A stretch of DNA of 64,000 nucleotides from Rhizobiaceae bacterium (GTDB lineage Bacteria; Pseudomonadota; Alphaproteobacteria; Rhizobiales; Rhizobiaceae): the NCBI GenBank assembly GCA_017640615.1, contig JAEPQK010000002.1:434001-498000 (forward strand), written 5' to 3'. A model generated the notes under the pieces. It saw nothing but the letters and a program-made list of their open reading frames with translations. It made no database searches and was not told the DNA's origin. Below are positions 44,551 to 53,778 of the stretch, one piece after another (position 1 is the first letter of the stretch; each line of letters begins with the position of its first letter). Both the position numbers and the translations under genes were made by a program.

Positions 44551-44714
44551 TGTCGTGTCTCCTTCTGGTGCGCCTTTGCGCATTGCGGAGAAGTTCATCG
44601 CACAGCGCGACTGAACCACTGCTGATAGTAACGTTCAGCAAGCTTTCAGGTTCCACGCGATTGCGAAAAACCCGCGCCTGTGCCTTTCTGGGCTTCGAAA
44701 ACCGGGAGTTTTGA

Positions 44715-45329
44715 ATGCCCGAAGCGACGCTTCTTCTTTCCTTTGCGCTGGCGAGTTTTCTGATCGTCATCGTGCCGGGACCGACAGTAACGGTGATCAT
44801 CGCCAATTCGCTCAAACACGGCACGCGCGCCGGTTTGCTGAATGTGCTGGGCACCCAGATCGGCCTGATCATGATGATCGCGATTCTCGCCGTCGGCATG
44901 TCGGCCGTCGTCGCCGGCATGGGCAGCGTGTTTGAGGTGCTGCGCATCGTCGGCGCGGCCTATCTGATCTGGCTGGGCATAAAGATGTGGCGCTCCGACG
45001 GCTCGCTTGGCGAAAAGGAGACAACGGCACGCCCCATGGGCTCCTTTGTCCTGCAGGGTTTCATCGTGATCTGGTCGAATCCCAAGGCGCTGCTGTTTTT
45101 TGGCGCGTTCATCCCGCAATTCATCGACCCGGCCGGAAGTGCCGCCATGCAGACGGTCATCCTCGGCACGACCTTCATGATCGTCGCCACCCTCTTCGAC
45201 AGCGTCTACGCCATTGCTGCCGGCGGCGCCGGCGGTTGGCTGTCGCGCGAGCGGGTGCGGCTGACGGAGCGCATATCCGGCACCTTCCTGATCGGCGGCG
45301 GGCTTTGGCTCGCCTTTGCGCGGCGATAG
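44715..45329 (+). CDS. LysE family amino acid exporter
   Basis: 204 residues with six hydrophobic segments. The LysE/RhtB signature is VPGPTVTVIIANSLKHGTRAGLLNVLGTQIG, followed by IGAAYLIWLG-type (IVGAAYLIWLGIKMW) and NPKALLFFGAFIPQF. It exports an amino acid or homoserine-lactone-like compound. It lies 43 bases upstream of coaD. Confidence 0.88.
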   Translation: MPEATLLLSFALASFLIVIVPGPTVTVIIANSLKHGTRAGLLNVLGTQIGLIMMIAILAVGMSAVVAGMGSVFEVLRIVGAAYLIWLGIKMWRSDGSLGEKETTARPMGSFVLQGFIVIWSNPKALLFFGAFIPQFIDPAGSAAMQTVILGTTFMIVATLFDSVYAIAAGGAGGWLSRERVRLTERISGTFLIGGGLWLAFARR

Positions 45330-45372
45330 CTTCGATTGCGTTTGACAAGAAGCAAAGTTAGAAGCCGACGCG

Positions 45373-45873
45373 ATGACTGAGCGAACCGCAATCTATGGCG
45401 GGTCATTCGACCCGCTGACCAATGGCCACCTGGACGTGATCAAGGCGGCCCTTGCGATCGCCGACACGATTTATATCGGCGTCGGCATTCAGGCTTCCAA
45501 AACGCCGGTGTTTTCGTTGAAGGAACGCATGGCGCTGATCGAAACCGCCTGCCGCGACGAGCTTGGCGACGACGCCGGGCGCCTGAAAGTAACTTCTTTC
45601 GACGGTCTGCTTGTGAAGGCGGCGCGCGACCACGGCGCTTCGATCGTCATTCGTGGCCTGCGCGACGGCACCGATCTCGACTATGAAATGCAGATGGCCG
45701 GGATGAACGAAACCATGGCGCCGGATCTTCAGACGGTGTTTTTGCCTGCCAGCCCTTCGGTCCGCACGATTACCGCCACACTTGTCAGGCAGATAGCGGC
45801 GATGGGCGGCGATATCCGCCCCTTCGTGCCCGCGGCTGTCGTCGGGCCTCTCACGGCGAAATTCGCCAAATAG
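45373..45873 (+). CDS. coaD: pantetheine-phosphate adenylyltransferase
   Basis: 166 residues, fourth step of coenzyme A synthesis. The nucleotidyltransferase motif [15 protein letters not shown] begins the protein; the second motif near [12 protein letters not shown] replaces the usual ISSTLVR with ITATLVR. It begins the tight downstream run coaD, two cyclophilins, two hypotheticals, queA, tgt. Confidence 0.95.
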   Translation: MTERTAIYGGSFDPLTNGHLDVIKAALAIADTIYIGVGIQASKTPVFSLKERMALIETACRDELGDDAGRLKVTSFDGLLVKAARDHGASIVIRGLRDGTDLDYEMQMAGMNETMAPDLQTVFLPASPSVRTITATLVRQIAAMGGDIRPFVPAAVVGPLTAKFAK

Positions 45874-45893
45874 ACCTATTCGAGGAGTTCTCC

Positions 45894-46475
45894 ATGCAGT
45901 TCACCAGGCGCGCTTTGCCGCTTGTTCTGGCCGCCGGCCTGTTTGCTTCGGCTTCCGCAATCGCGGCCGAGCCGGAAGATACGATGATCATCACGCTCAA
46001 GGACGGTGAGGTCGAGATCGCTTTGCGCCCCGACATTGCGCCCAAGCATGTCGAGCAGATCAAGGCGCTGGTGCGCGAAGGCGCTTACGATAACGTCGCC
46101 TTCCACCGCGTCATTCCGGGCTTCATGGCCCAGACTGGCGACGTACAGTTTGGCGACATGGCGGACGGCTTCAATGCGGGCCGTGCTGGAACCGGCGGTT
46201 CGTCGCGCCCTGACCTGCCGGCCGAGTTTTCCAACGAGCCTTACGTGCGCGGTGTGGTGGGCATGGCCCGTACGCCCGATCCGAACTCGGCCAACTCGCA
46301 ATTTTTCATCATGTTCGATGCGGCCCCCTCGCTCGACGGCCAGTACACGATCATCGGCAATGTCGAGAGCGGCATGGAGTTCGTCGACAACATTCGCAAG
46401 GGCAACCGCGCCCAGAACGGGCTGGTTACCGACCCCGACCGCATGATCAAGGTGCGGATCGCAGCCGACAATTAG
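45894..46475 (+). CDS. ppiA: periplasmic cyclophilin-type peptidyl-prolyl isomerase
   Basis: 193 residues with signal peptide (residues 1-24, LPLVLAAGLFASASA, cut after AIA). The cyclophilin core is visible: VAFHRVIPGFMAQTGDV, FSNEP...GVVGMARTPDPNSANSQFFIMF. The catalytic Arg is in FHRVI. It assists folding of secreted proteins. It lies 20 bases after coaD. Confidence 0.92.
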   Translation: MQFTRRALPLVLAAGLFASASAIAAEPEDTMIITLKDGEVEIALRPDIAPKHVEQIKALVREGAYDNVAFHRVIPGFMAQTGDVQFGDMADGFNAGRAGTGGSSRPDLPAEFSNEPYVRGVVGMARTPDPNSANSQFFIMFDAAPSLDGQYTIIGNVESGMEFVDNIRKGNRAQNGLVTDPDRMIKVRIAADN

Positions 46476-46480
46476 GAATT

Positions 46481-46523
46481 GGCAGTCGGCGGAGCTGCTT
46501 GCCTGCTTCATCTTCCGACTGCC
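46481..46523. repeat. intergenic inverted repeat of the GGCAGTCGG family
   Basis: GGCAGTCGG at 46481-46489 pairs exactly with CCGACTGCC at 46515-46523, separated by 25 bases. It separates the two cyclophilin genes. The same arms are found in insertion A of the hypothetical gene at 27.5 kb. Confidence 0.75.
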
Positions 46524-46558
46524 TAACCACTACTGCCAATACAATGAAGGGAAAACGA

Positions 46559-47051
<493 letters not shown>

Positions 47052-47068
<17 letters not shown>

Positions 47069-47465
47069 TCGCGCACCACGGCTCGGCCTTTTGGCATTGG
47101 GCATGGCGCTGTTCGGCGCCGTGCCAGCGCATGCCACGGGCGGCATCGCCTGTTCCTCGCCTGACGATATCGCATCTGTCGAGATCACGATCGGGCGCGT
47201 CCCCGGGCTTGCCGTCGTCGGCGCGCGGATCGATGTCGGCGACCGCTATTGGGCGATGAGCGAGACCGGCGACAAGGCGCTGACGGTCAGCCAGGCATTC
47301 GGCTCTGATGGCCATTTCTGGATCGATTTCACCGATGAGATCGTCAACCGCGTGGTGGCCGAACTGCGGCTTCACAGGGTGGACGAGGGCGACGATACCG
47401 GCTTTGGCGGAACAATGCGCATGCCCGACATTGGCGCCTGGACGCTGATCTGCTTCGAAGGCTGA
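47052..47465 (+). CDS. secreted hypothetical protein downstream of ppiB
   Basis: About 137 residues. A hydrophobic signal-like segment (LGLLALGMALFGAVPAHA) leads to a mature part with two cysteines (GIACSS and LICFEG). The start is uncertain: a TTG at 47052 overlaps the ppiB end and keeps the basic N-region, while the ATG at 47103 gives a shorter leader. Function unknown. The frame continues 5' inside ppiB, which I regard as a shadow. Confidence 0.55.
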
Positions 47466-47521
47466 CATATTTCAGCCATTGCACCGTCGATTCCCGCGGG
47501 CGAGCAGTGTAGAGGGAACCA

Positions 47522-47944
47522 ATGGTAGCACTGCTTCGCAAATCCTCTATCCTTTTCGCCCTGGGCGCCTTTGGTGGCCTCATCACCGCTTTCGCCATCT
47601 GGTTGGCGGGGCTGGCCGGTGTGACGGCACTCTTCGGCGTTGCGATCGCGCCGGAACTGACACCGCAATTCATCTATCCCAAGCTTGTCTGGGGCGGCAT
47701 CTGGGGTTGGCTGGGCTTTCTGCCGATCATCGTCACCGGCTGGTGGCAGCGCGGCATCGTCGTTTCGATCATTCCGGCCGCAGCTGCCTGGTTCTATTTT
47801 CTGCCGTCAGACGGTGCTGGGCTGCTTGGCCTCTCGCTCGGCCTGCTGACGCCGGTCGTCGTGCTGGGCTTCACTCTGATCTGGGGGCTGGTCACCGAAG
47901 GTCTGGCCGAAATGTGCGGCGTCTACACGCCGCGCTCCGCCTGA
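47522..47944 (+). CDS. hypothetical four-helix membrane protein
   Basis: 140 residues with about four hydrophobic helices (FALGAFGGLITAFAIWLAGL, LVWGGIWGWLGFLPIIV, GIVVSIIPAAAAWFYF, LTPVVVLGFTLIWGLV). No signature of a named transporter is seen. It sits directly upstream of queA, 27 bases apart. Confidence 0.65.
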   Translation: MVALLRKSSILFALGAFGGLITAFAIWLAGLAGVTALFGVAIAPELTPQFIYPKLVWGGIWGWLGFLPIIVTGWWQRGIVVSIIPAAAAWFYFLPSDGAGLLGLSLGLLTPVVVLGFTLIWGLVTEGLAEMCGVYTPRSA

Positions 47945-47971
47945 CATCGCGCTACGGACCACTTAGCTGAC

Positions 47972-49048
47972 ATGCGCGTTGATCTCTTCGATTTCGAGCT
48001 TCCGCAAGATCGCATTGCGCTGCGGCCGGTTTCGCCGCGCGATGCTGCGCGCATGCTGGTGGTTGGCGCGGATGGCGGACTGAGCGACCGTACGGTGCGC
48101 GAATTGCCGGACCTTCTGGAGCCCGGCGATGCACTGATTTTCAACGATACGCGCGTCATTCCCGCCCGGCTTTCCGGCCAGCGCAAGCGCGGCGACGCGG
48201 TGGCGCAGATCGAGGCTACGTTGCATATGCGCGCCGGCGATGACAGCTGGCTCGCCTTTCTGAAGCCGGCAAAGCGGGTGAATGTCGGCGAGCGCATCAG
48301 CTTCGGCCACGACAGCAATCTGTGCCTGGTCGGTTCGCTCGACGCGACGGTAGAGGAAAAGCGCGAAGGCGGCGAGGTGCTGCTGCGTTTCGATATGGCC
48401 GGGCCGTTTCTGGATGAGGCGATCCGCACCGCAGGCCACATTCCGCTGCCGCCCTACATTGCCGCGCGCCGCGATGATGACGAGGCCGACCGGCGCGATT
48501 ACCAGACGATCTATGCCCGCGAGGAGGGCGCGGTGGCGGCTCCGACCGCCGGCCTGCATTTTACCGACGAACTAATGGCCGCGCTGGAAAAACGTGGCAT
48601 CGAACGCCATTTCGTGACGCTGCATGTCGGCGCTGGTACGTTTTTGCCGGTCAAGGCCGACGACACGGACGACCACCGCATGCATGCCGAGATCGGCAAA
48701 GTGGACGATGCGACGGCTGCCGCGCTGAACGCGGTTCATGAGCGCGGCGGGCGCGTTGTAGCCGTCGGCACGACTTCGCTGCGCCTGCTGGAAAGCGCTG
48801 CGGGCGACGACGGCAAGATCGCACCATGGTCCGGCGCGACCGACATCTTCATCACGCCGGGTTACCGCTTTCGCGCCGTCGATGTGCTGATGACCAATTT
48901 CCACCTGCCGCGCTCGACGCTTTTCATGCTGGTGTCGGCGTTTTCGGGGCTCGAAGCGATGCGCGCCGCCTATGCCCATGCGGTGAAAGACCGCTACCGC
49001 TTCTATTCCTATGGCGATGCCAGCCTGCTTTTCAGGAGCGCTTCGTGA
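47972..49048 (+). CDS. queA: tRNA preQ1(34) S-adenosylmethionine ribosyltransferase-isomerase
   Basis: 358-residue QueA, which transfers the ribosyl moiety of SAM to preQ1 in tRNA to form epoxyqueuosine. Conserved blocks: [62 protein letters not shown] and [19 protein letters not shown]. The stop overlaps the tgt start. Confidence 0.96.
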   Translation: MRVDLFDFELPQDRIALRPVSPRDAARMLVVGADGGLSDRTVRELPDLLEPGDALIFNDTRVIPARLSGQRKRGDAVAQIEATLHMRAGDDSWLAFLKPAKRVNVGERISFGHDSNLCLVGSLDATVEEKREGGEVLLRFDMAGPFLDEAIRTAGHIPLPPYIAARRDDDEADRRDYQTIYAREEGAVAAPTAGLHFTDELMAALEKRGIERHFVTLHVGAGTFLPVKADDTDDHRMHAEIGKVDDATAAALNAVHERGGRVVAVGTTSLRLLESAAGDDGKIAPWSGATDIFITPGYRFRAVDVLMTNFHLPRSTLFMLVSAFSGLEAMRAAYAHAVKDRYRFYSYGDASLLFRSAS

Positions 49049-50175
49049 GCCCGGATTTCCGATTTTCCGTACACGCCACTGACAGCAAAGCCCGGCAGGG
49101 CGAAATCTCCATGCCGCGCGGCACGATCCGCACGCCGGCCTTCATGCCCGTCGGTACCGGCGGCACGGTGAAGGCCATGTATATGGACCAGGTGCGGGAG
49201 TTCGGCGCCGACATTATTCTAGGCAACACTTACCATCTGATGCTTCGGCCGGGCGCTGAGCGTGTCGCGCGGCTGGGCGGCCTGCATGAATTCGCCCGCT
49301 GGCCCTGGCCGATCCTGACCGATTCCGGCGGCTTTCAGGTCATGTCGTTATCGCAGCTGCGCAAGGTGACGGAGACCGGCGTCACCTTCCGCAGCCATAT
49401 CGACGGCAAAGTGTTCGAGATGACGCCGGAGCGCTCGATTGAGATCCAGCAATTGCTGGACAGCGATATCCAGATGCAGCTCGACGAATGCGTCGCGCTG
49501 CCGGCGGACGAGGAGACTATCAAGAAGGCGATGGAGCTTTCGTTGCGTTGGGCGGAGCGCTGCAAGACGGCGTTCGGCGACCGGGCGGAGAGGGCGATGT
49601 TCGGCATCGTGCAGGGCGGTGACAATGCCGCTTTGCGTGAGCAGTCCGCACTGGCGCTGAAAGCGCTCGACCTGAAGGGCTATGCCGTGGGCGGCCTGGC
49701 GGTCGGCGAGCCGCAGGAAGTGATGCTGGCGATGCTGGAGACAGTCTGTCCGCTGTTGCCCCAGGAGAAGCCGCGCTACCTGATGGGCGTCGGCACACCT
49801 GACGACATCCTGAAATCGGTGGCGCGGGGCATCGACATGTTCGACTGCGTGATGCCGACGCGGGCAGGGCGCCACGGCCTTGCCTATACGCGCCGCGGCA
49901 AGGTGAACCTGAAAAACGCCCGCCACGCCGACGATCCGCGCCCGCTGGACGAGGAAAGCGATTGCCCGGCAGCCCGCGACTACAGCCGTGCTTATCTGCA
50001 CCACCTCGTCAAATCCGGCGAGGCGCTTGGCGGCATGCTTCTGACCTGGAACAATCTTGCATATTATCAGCGGCTGATGGCCGATATCCGCGCTGCAATC
50101 GCGGCAAGCGAGTTCGCCGTCAGGTCGGCCGAGATCAGCGAAGGCTGGGCGCGCGGCGATCTGCCGCCGCTCTGA
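49045..50175 (+). CDS. tgt: queuine tRNA-ribosyltransferase (TGT)
   Basis: 376 residues; inserts preQ1 at position 34 of tRNAs for Asp, Asn, His and Tyr. DSGGFQVMS carries the catalytic-pocket Asp and [13 protein letters not shown] the nucleophile. The GTG start at 49045 overlaps the queA stop (GTGA) with AGGAG upstream. The zinc-ligand block normally CxCxxC reads [18 protein letters not shown]: only one of three cysteines remains. Confidence 0.96.
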   Translation: MSPDFRFSVHATDSKARQGEISMPRGTIRTPAFMPVGTGGTVKAMYMDQVREFGADIILGNTYHLMLRPGAERVARLGGLHEFARWPWPILTDSGGFQVMSLSQLRKVTETGVTFRSHIDGKVFEMTPERSIEIQQLLDSDIQMQLDECVALPADEETIKKAMELSLRWAERCKTAFGDRAERAMFGIVQGGDNAALREQSALALKALDLKGYAVGGLAVGEPQEVMLAMLETVCPLLPQEKPRYLMGVGTPDDILKSVARGIDMFDCVMPTRAGRHGLAYTRRGKVNLKNARHADDPRPLDEESDCPAARDYSRAYLHHLVKSGEALGGMLLTWNNLAYYQRLMADIRAAIAASEFAVRSAEISEGWARGDLPPL

Positions 50176-50241
50176 GCCGCAACTTTTTGCGCTTTCGGGC
50201 GTAACTGCGTGGGACCGGCCTTTGTGGATGGAGCAAGCCAG

Positions 50242-50646
50242 ATGAAATTTGCCTATGCCTACGGGATCGCGTTGATCGTGTTTCTGGTGCTCGACGCGCT
50301 GTGGCTGGGCGTGATTGCCCGCAATTTCTATTCGAGCCGCATGGGCGATCTGATGCTCGATCAGCCGCGCTGGGGCGTGGCGGCGGTTTTTTACGCCGTT
50401 TATGTGGTCGGCATTGTCTATTTCGCGGTCTCCACCGGCCTGGCGGGCGGCGGCGCGGCGACGGCCGCGCTGAACGGCGCGCTGTTCGGTTTCTTCGCCT
50501 ATCTCACCTACAACGCAACCAATCTGGCTGTGTTGAAGGGGTATGATCCAATCGTGGCGCTGGTCGATACGAGCTGGGGCACGATCGTCGGGGCGGCGAC
50601 CGCTGGCGCAACAGTCTGGCTGATGTCGCGCTTCGGACTGCTGTGA
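50242..50646 (+). CDS. DUF2177 family membrane protein
   Basis: 134 residues, four hydrophobic helices. FLVLDALWLGVIARNFY near the N-terminus and NGALFGFFAYLTYNATNLAVLKGYDPIVALVDTSWGTIVG are hallmarks of DUF2177. Unknown function. The ATG at 50242 is preceded by a GGAG, and eleven upstream codons are rejected. Confidence 0.85.
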   Translation: MKFAYAYGIALIVFLVLDALWLGVIARNFYSSRMGDLMLDQPRWGVAAVFYAVYVVGIVYFAVSTGLAGGGAATAALNGALFGFFAYLTYNATNLAVLKGYDPIVALVDTSWGTIVGAATAGATVWLMSRFGLL

Positions 50647-50766
50647 GGCAGTCGATCCCGTCACGACATTGAAACGATAATGCCTCCAAAGCGCCCGGAT
50701 TGGGTCCAAATCCCGCCCGCAGGCGTGGCTACCTCTTCAGCACCGACTGGAGAGGGACACATAACA

Positions 50767-50847
50767 ATGCACAGCTGGGAAGACGATTTCGCATTCTACC
50801 TGCTCGCGGCTTTTGTCGCGGCCGGGCTGATGATGTTCATGGTCTGA
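50767..50847 (+). CDS. 26-residue single-helix membrane peptide
   Basis: MHSWEDDFAFYLLAAFVAAG-LMMFMV, then TGA. It has a charged N-terminus and one hydrophobic helix. GGAGAGGG lies about ten bases upstream of the ATG, a good ribosome site. The peptide stands alone between DUF2177 and galM. Short length limits confidence. Confidence 0.45.
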   Translation: MHSWEDDFAFYLLAAFVAAGLMMFMV

Positions 50848-50992
50848 CACGCAATGTCGCGCATTTCGGAGTTCGGCCCCGCCGCACCGAGCCGCAACCG
50901 CGGCGCGGGTGACCGGTCGGCCCGGGCCGGCCTTGACGGCTGGCCGCTCTACCCGCATCAGGCTTTTGGGCCGGAACGCGGGAGAGCAGCAA

Positions 50993-52009
50993 TTGCCGGA
51001 ATTGTTCGCAACCACTGCCGAGGGTGACAAGGTTCTCCGCGTTCGCCTGTCCGCCGGCGGCCTCACCGCTTGCATTCTGAGCTATGGCGGCATTCTTCAG
51101 GATTTGCGGCTGGATGGTCACGACGCACCGCTGGTTCTGGGTTTCCCCACGCTCGAGCCATATCTCGAACACCCGCTTTATATGGGCGCGATCATCGGGC
51201 GATACGCAAACCGCATCGCCAATGGTCGTTTCGTGCTGAACGGTCGAACATATCAGATCGACAATGGTGGCCGGCCGGGTCACGTCGTTCATGGCGGCGT
51301 ACGCGGCTTCGACAAGCGCAACTGGACGATTGCCGACAGCGGCGCGGATTTTGTCACGCTGATCTATCGCTCTCCCGACGGCGAGATGGGGTTTCCGGGA
51401 GAGCTTGAGGCGACATGCACCTACCGCCTGACGGGCGATGCGCGGCTGCGTGTGGAAATGGCCGCGACAAGCGACGCCGACACGCTTTGCAACTTCACCC
51501 AGCACAGCTATTTCAACCTGGACGATGGTGGCGCGTCTCCCGTTATCGGACACCGCCTTCAGATCGAAGCGGAAAGCTATTTGCCGGTCGATGAGGGGCT
51601 GCTTCCGCTGGGCGAAACGGCGCCGGTCGCCGCCACGCGCAACGATTTTCGTATCCTCCGGCCCGTGGCCGAAAGCATGGACGAAGCGGGTTACGACCTC
51701 AATTTCTGTCTATCGAGCGACCGTCAAACGCTGCGCCACGTTGCGAGGCTGGAGGGCGCGCGCTCGGGCGTCATGATGCAGCTATCGACCACCGAACCCG
51801 GCCTGCAATTCTTCGACGGCAGGCCCATACCCGCCGGCTTGAAGGGCCTGGACGGCATCACATACGGCCCGTTCTCCGGCCTCTGCCTCGAGCCACAAAT
51901 ATGGCCCGACGCCCCCAACCAGACTGGCTTTCCAAGCGCGGTGTTGAAGGCGGGCGAGAGATACGAAGCGGTGATTGAGTACGGGTTTGGGCGCCTACGC
52001 GGCCTCTAA
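50993..52009 (+). CDS. galM: aldose 1-epimerase (mutarotase)
   Basis: 338 residues from the TTG at 50993, which follows GGGAGAG; an upstream GTG at 50909 would add 28 unrelated residues. Active-site residues: His in VVHGGVRGFDKR, His in TQHSYFNL, and the catalytic Glu in LCLEPQIWPDA. It interconverts alpha and beta anomers of aldohexoses. Its last 15 bases overlap the higA stop region of the opposite strand. Confidence 0.85.
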   Translation: MPELFATTAEGDKVLRVRLSAGGLTACILSYGGILQDLRLDGHDAPLVLGFPTLEPYLEHPLYMGAIIGRYANRIANGRFVLNGRTYQIDNGGRPGHVVHGGVRGFDKRNWTIADSGADFVTLIYRSPDGEMGFPGELEATCTYRLTGDARLRVEMAATSDADTLCNFTQHSYFNLDDGGASPVIGHRLQIEAESYLPVDEGLLPLGETAPVAATRNDFRILRPVAESMDEAGYDLNFCLSSDRQTLRHVARLEGARSGVMMQLSTTEPGLQFFDGRPIPAGLKGLDGITYGPFSGLCLEPQIWPDAPNQTGFPSAVLKAGERYEAVIEYGFGRLRGL

Positions 52010-52285
52010 CGGGCGGATGTGGGATACGTCCACCACCTTACTTGCTTGCGCCAGGTCGTATGCACGCTGAAGGTTCAACCAAAACTCGGGCGTGTTGCCA
52101 AAGAATGCGGATAGGCGAAGCGCGGTATCCGCTGAAAGTGCGGTCTCGCCCTTCACTAGCCGCTCGATCCGGGTTCGCGGCACGTCCAAGCGCCGCGCCA
52201 ACGCGCCGGCACTCAGCTCAAGCGGCTCAAGGAATAGCTCGCTGAGTACTTCGCCGGGGTGAACGGGATTATTGATCATGCTCAT
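51995..52285 (-). CDS. higA: HigA family antitoxin
   Basis: 96-residue HTH_XRE antitoxin. HPGEVLSELFLEPLELSAGALARRLDVPRTRIERLVKGE is the VapI/HigA-type helix-turn-helix, followed by ALRLSAFFGNTPEFWLNLQRAYDL. It neutralises HigB and represses its own operon. It lies two bases after higB. Confidence 0.92.
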   Translation of the reverse strand: MSMINNPVHPGEVLSELFLEPLELSAGALARRLDVPRTRIERLVKGETALSADTALRLSAFFGNTPEFWLNLQRAYDLAQASKVVDVSHIRPLEAA

Positions 52286-52287
52286 GG

Positions 52288-52575
52288 CTATCCTCGGTGG
52301 TAATCCACGATTTCGACGTCTGCCGGCCCTTGCTCCGTCCAAACGAAACAGATGCGCCACTTCCTGTTGATGCGGACCGAATGTTGGCCGCCCCTGTCAC
52401 CCGACAGCGCTTCGAGGCCATTGCCGGGTGGAAAGCGCAAATCTTCGAGCACCGTTGCCGCGTCCAGCGCAGATAGCATAGCCCTGGTCCGCTTCACCAG
52501 AACTGCCGGAAAGCCCTTGCCGTAAATATCTTCAACTGCATTCGCGGCCAGCTTCCCCTTGGTGCTAAGGATCAT
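52288..52575 (-). CDS. higB: HigB/RelE superfamily toxin
   Basis: 95 residues of the RelE/HigB (YoeB-like) mRNA interferase fold. ALDAATVLEDLRFPPGNGLEALSGDRGGQHSVRINRKWRICFVW is the HigB core with catalytic-side Arg and Lys. Expected to cut mRNA on the ribosome. Gene order toxin then antitoxin marks HigBA. No ribosome site is seen between the operator and the ATG, so translation may be leaderless. Confidence 0.92.
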   Translation of the reverse strand: MILSTKGKLAANAVEDIYGKGFPAVLVKRTRAMLSALDAATVLEDLRFPPGNGLEALSGDRGGQHSVRINRKWRICFVWTEQGPADVEIVDYHRG

Positions 52576-52581
52576 GCCATA

Positions 52582-52604
52582 TATGTATCATGTTGCGATA
52601 CATA
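52582..52604 (-). promoter_or_regulatory. palindromic operator of higBA
   Basis: TATGTATC, spacer ATGTTGC, GATACATA: a perfect 8-bp inverted repeat, six bases upstream of the higB start. Position and symmetry fit a HigA operator; GATACATA also contains a -10-like TATG/ATACAT. Confidence 0.7.
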
Positions 52605-52656
52605 TTGCAACGCGGGGCCACGGTTTGGCCGGTGAACACGGAGCGAATTTCTACGT

Positions 52657-52773
52657 TTACTCGCCCGGATGCTGCCGGTGCTTCTCCCGCCAGCGATCGA
52701 AAAGGATCCACCCCAAGCCGGCTGCCCCGATAATATAAGGCAGAACGTACCAGAAGAAGATTTCGAGGGTCAT
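52657..52773 (-). CDS. 38-residue membrane protein, second of a coupled pair
   Basis: Residues MTLEIFFWYVLPYIIGAAGL then GWILFDRWREKHRQHPGE: one hydrophobic helix and a charged tail. Its ATG overlaps the stop of the preceding gene as ATGA, so translation is coupled. Function unknown. Confidence 0.5.
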   Translation of the reverse strand: MTLEIFFWYVLPYIIGAAGLGWILFDRWREKHRQHPGE

Positions 52774-52985
52774 GGCCTGAGCCTTCCGAGAACATTTCTT
52801 GCGATCAAATGTAGTATGACCGCGGCGAAAATCCAACCGGCGGGGCTCAGCAGGTTCGCCCAGATCTGGCTTGTAGGCGACAGATCAAGCGCCGAGCCGA
52901 GCACACCAACTGCCAAACAAGCGGTCGAGGCGCGGTCGAATGAATTTGCGAGCAGCTTGGTGCGTTCGTTGTGAACTAGGCTCAT
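52770..52985 (-). CDS. 71-residue membrane protein, first of a coupled pair
   Basis: Hydrophilic N-terminus MSLVHNERTKLLANSFDRAS, then two hydrophobic segments (TACLAVGVLGSALDL and WANLLSPAGWIFAAVILHLIA). It ends in ATGA with the 38-residue gene. The pair lies between tRNA-Arg and higBA on the same strand as both. Unknown function; a stress- or phage-derived small module is possible. Confidence 0.5.
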   Translation of the reverse strand: MSLVHNERTKLLANSFDRASTACLAVGVLGSALDLSPTSQIWANLLSPAGWIFAAVILHLIARNVLGRLRP

Positions 52986-53100
52986 ATCAGATCGACAAGA
53001 TAATATACGACTAGCAGAAGTATAAATTACCTGCCCAAAGTGTCCACATAATCTAGATCGAGCAGAGAAACTAAGAGAATTCTGAGATTCTAGCCAAATC

Positions 53101-53177
53101 TGGCGATCCCGGCAGGATTCGAACCTGCGACCATCGGCTTAGAAGGCCGGTGCTCTATCCAACTGAGCTACGGGACC
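53101..53177 (-). tRNA. tRNA-Arg (TCT)
   Basis: Acceptor GGTCCCG pairs CGGGATC with one G-T wobble; anticodon loop CTTCTAA gives TCT; encoded CCA. The higBA and coupled small-gene block lies immediately downstream of its 3' end. Confidence 0.96.
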
Positions 53178-53201
53178 GGAAACGCCGCTCGGGGCGCGAA
53201 C

Positions 53202-53507
53202 TCAGTGCGTCCAGGGCGTCTTGCGGTCATAGCGGAAATTCTCCGCATATGAAATCTGCCGCCGGCGCGGCTCCTTCGGCTCTTCAACGCGCGCCGCGAT
53301 GCCGTTTGCCTCTGCATAGGCCTGCGCTTCCTCGCGGGTGTCGAACACGAGCTTGACCTGGCTCTTCATGTCGGAAGAGGTCGTGTAGCCCATAAGCGGG
53401 TCTATTCTGCGCGGGCTCTCCGGTTCGAACTCCAGCACCCAGCGGCCGGTCTTGGCCTTGCCTGATTGCATGGCGGTGCGGGCTGGGCTGAAAATTCGTG
53501 CCGACAT
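53202..53507 (-). CDS. ETC complex I subunit, NDUFS4-like
   Basis: 101 residues with the conserved pattern ARIFSPARTAMQSGKAKTGRWVLEFEPESPRRIDPLMGYTTSSDM, QVKLVFDTREEAQAYAE and the terminal YAENFRYDRKTPWTH. It is the alphaproteobacterial accessory subunit of complex I related to mitochondrial NDUFS4. It lies between tRNA-Arg and tRNA-Pro. Confidence 0.9.
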   Translation of the reverse strand: MSARIFSPARTAMQSGKAKTGRWVLEFEPESPRRIDPLMGYTTSSDMKSQVKLVFDTREEAQAYAEANGIAARVEEPKEPRRRQISYAENFRYDRKTPWTH

Positions 53508-53630
53508 TATCGGACCTCGTGACGCTGATTATGCTTCTACGCTGCCTAGTCCAAAAAACCGGGCTTGCAAAGGAGGGGAGGCGAATTGGGATAGGCCGGC
53601 CTGCCGAGCCGTAGCTCGAAGAGCGGAGGC

Positions 53631-53707
<77 letters not shown>

Positions 53708-53778
53708 AGAGGCCCGAAACCGGGCCGCGGTTCACTTAGGTTTCCCGCTCGCCGGAAGCAAGCGAAATTTCCGTTTCG

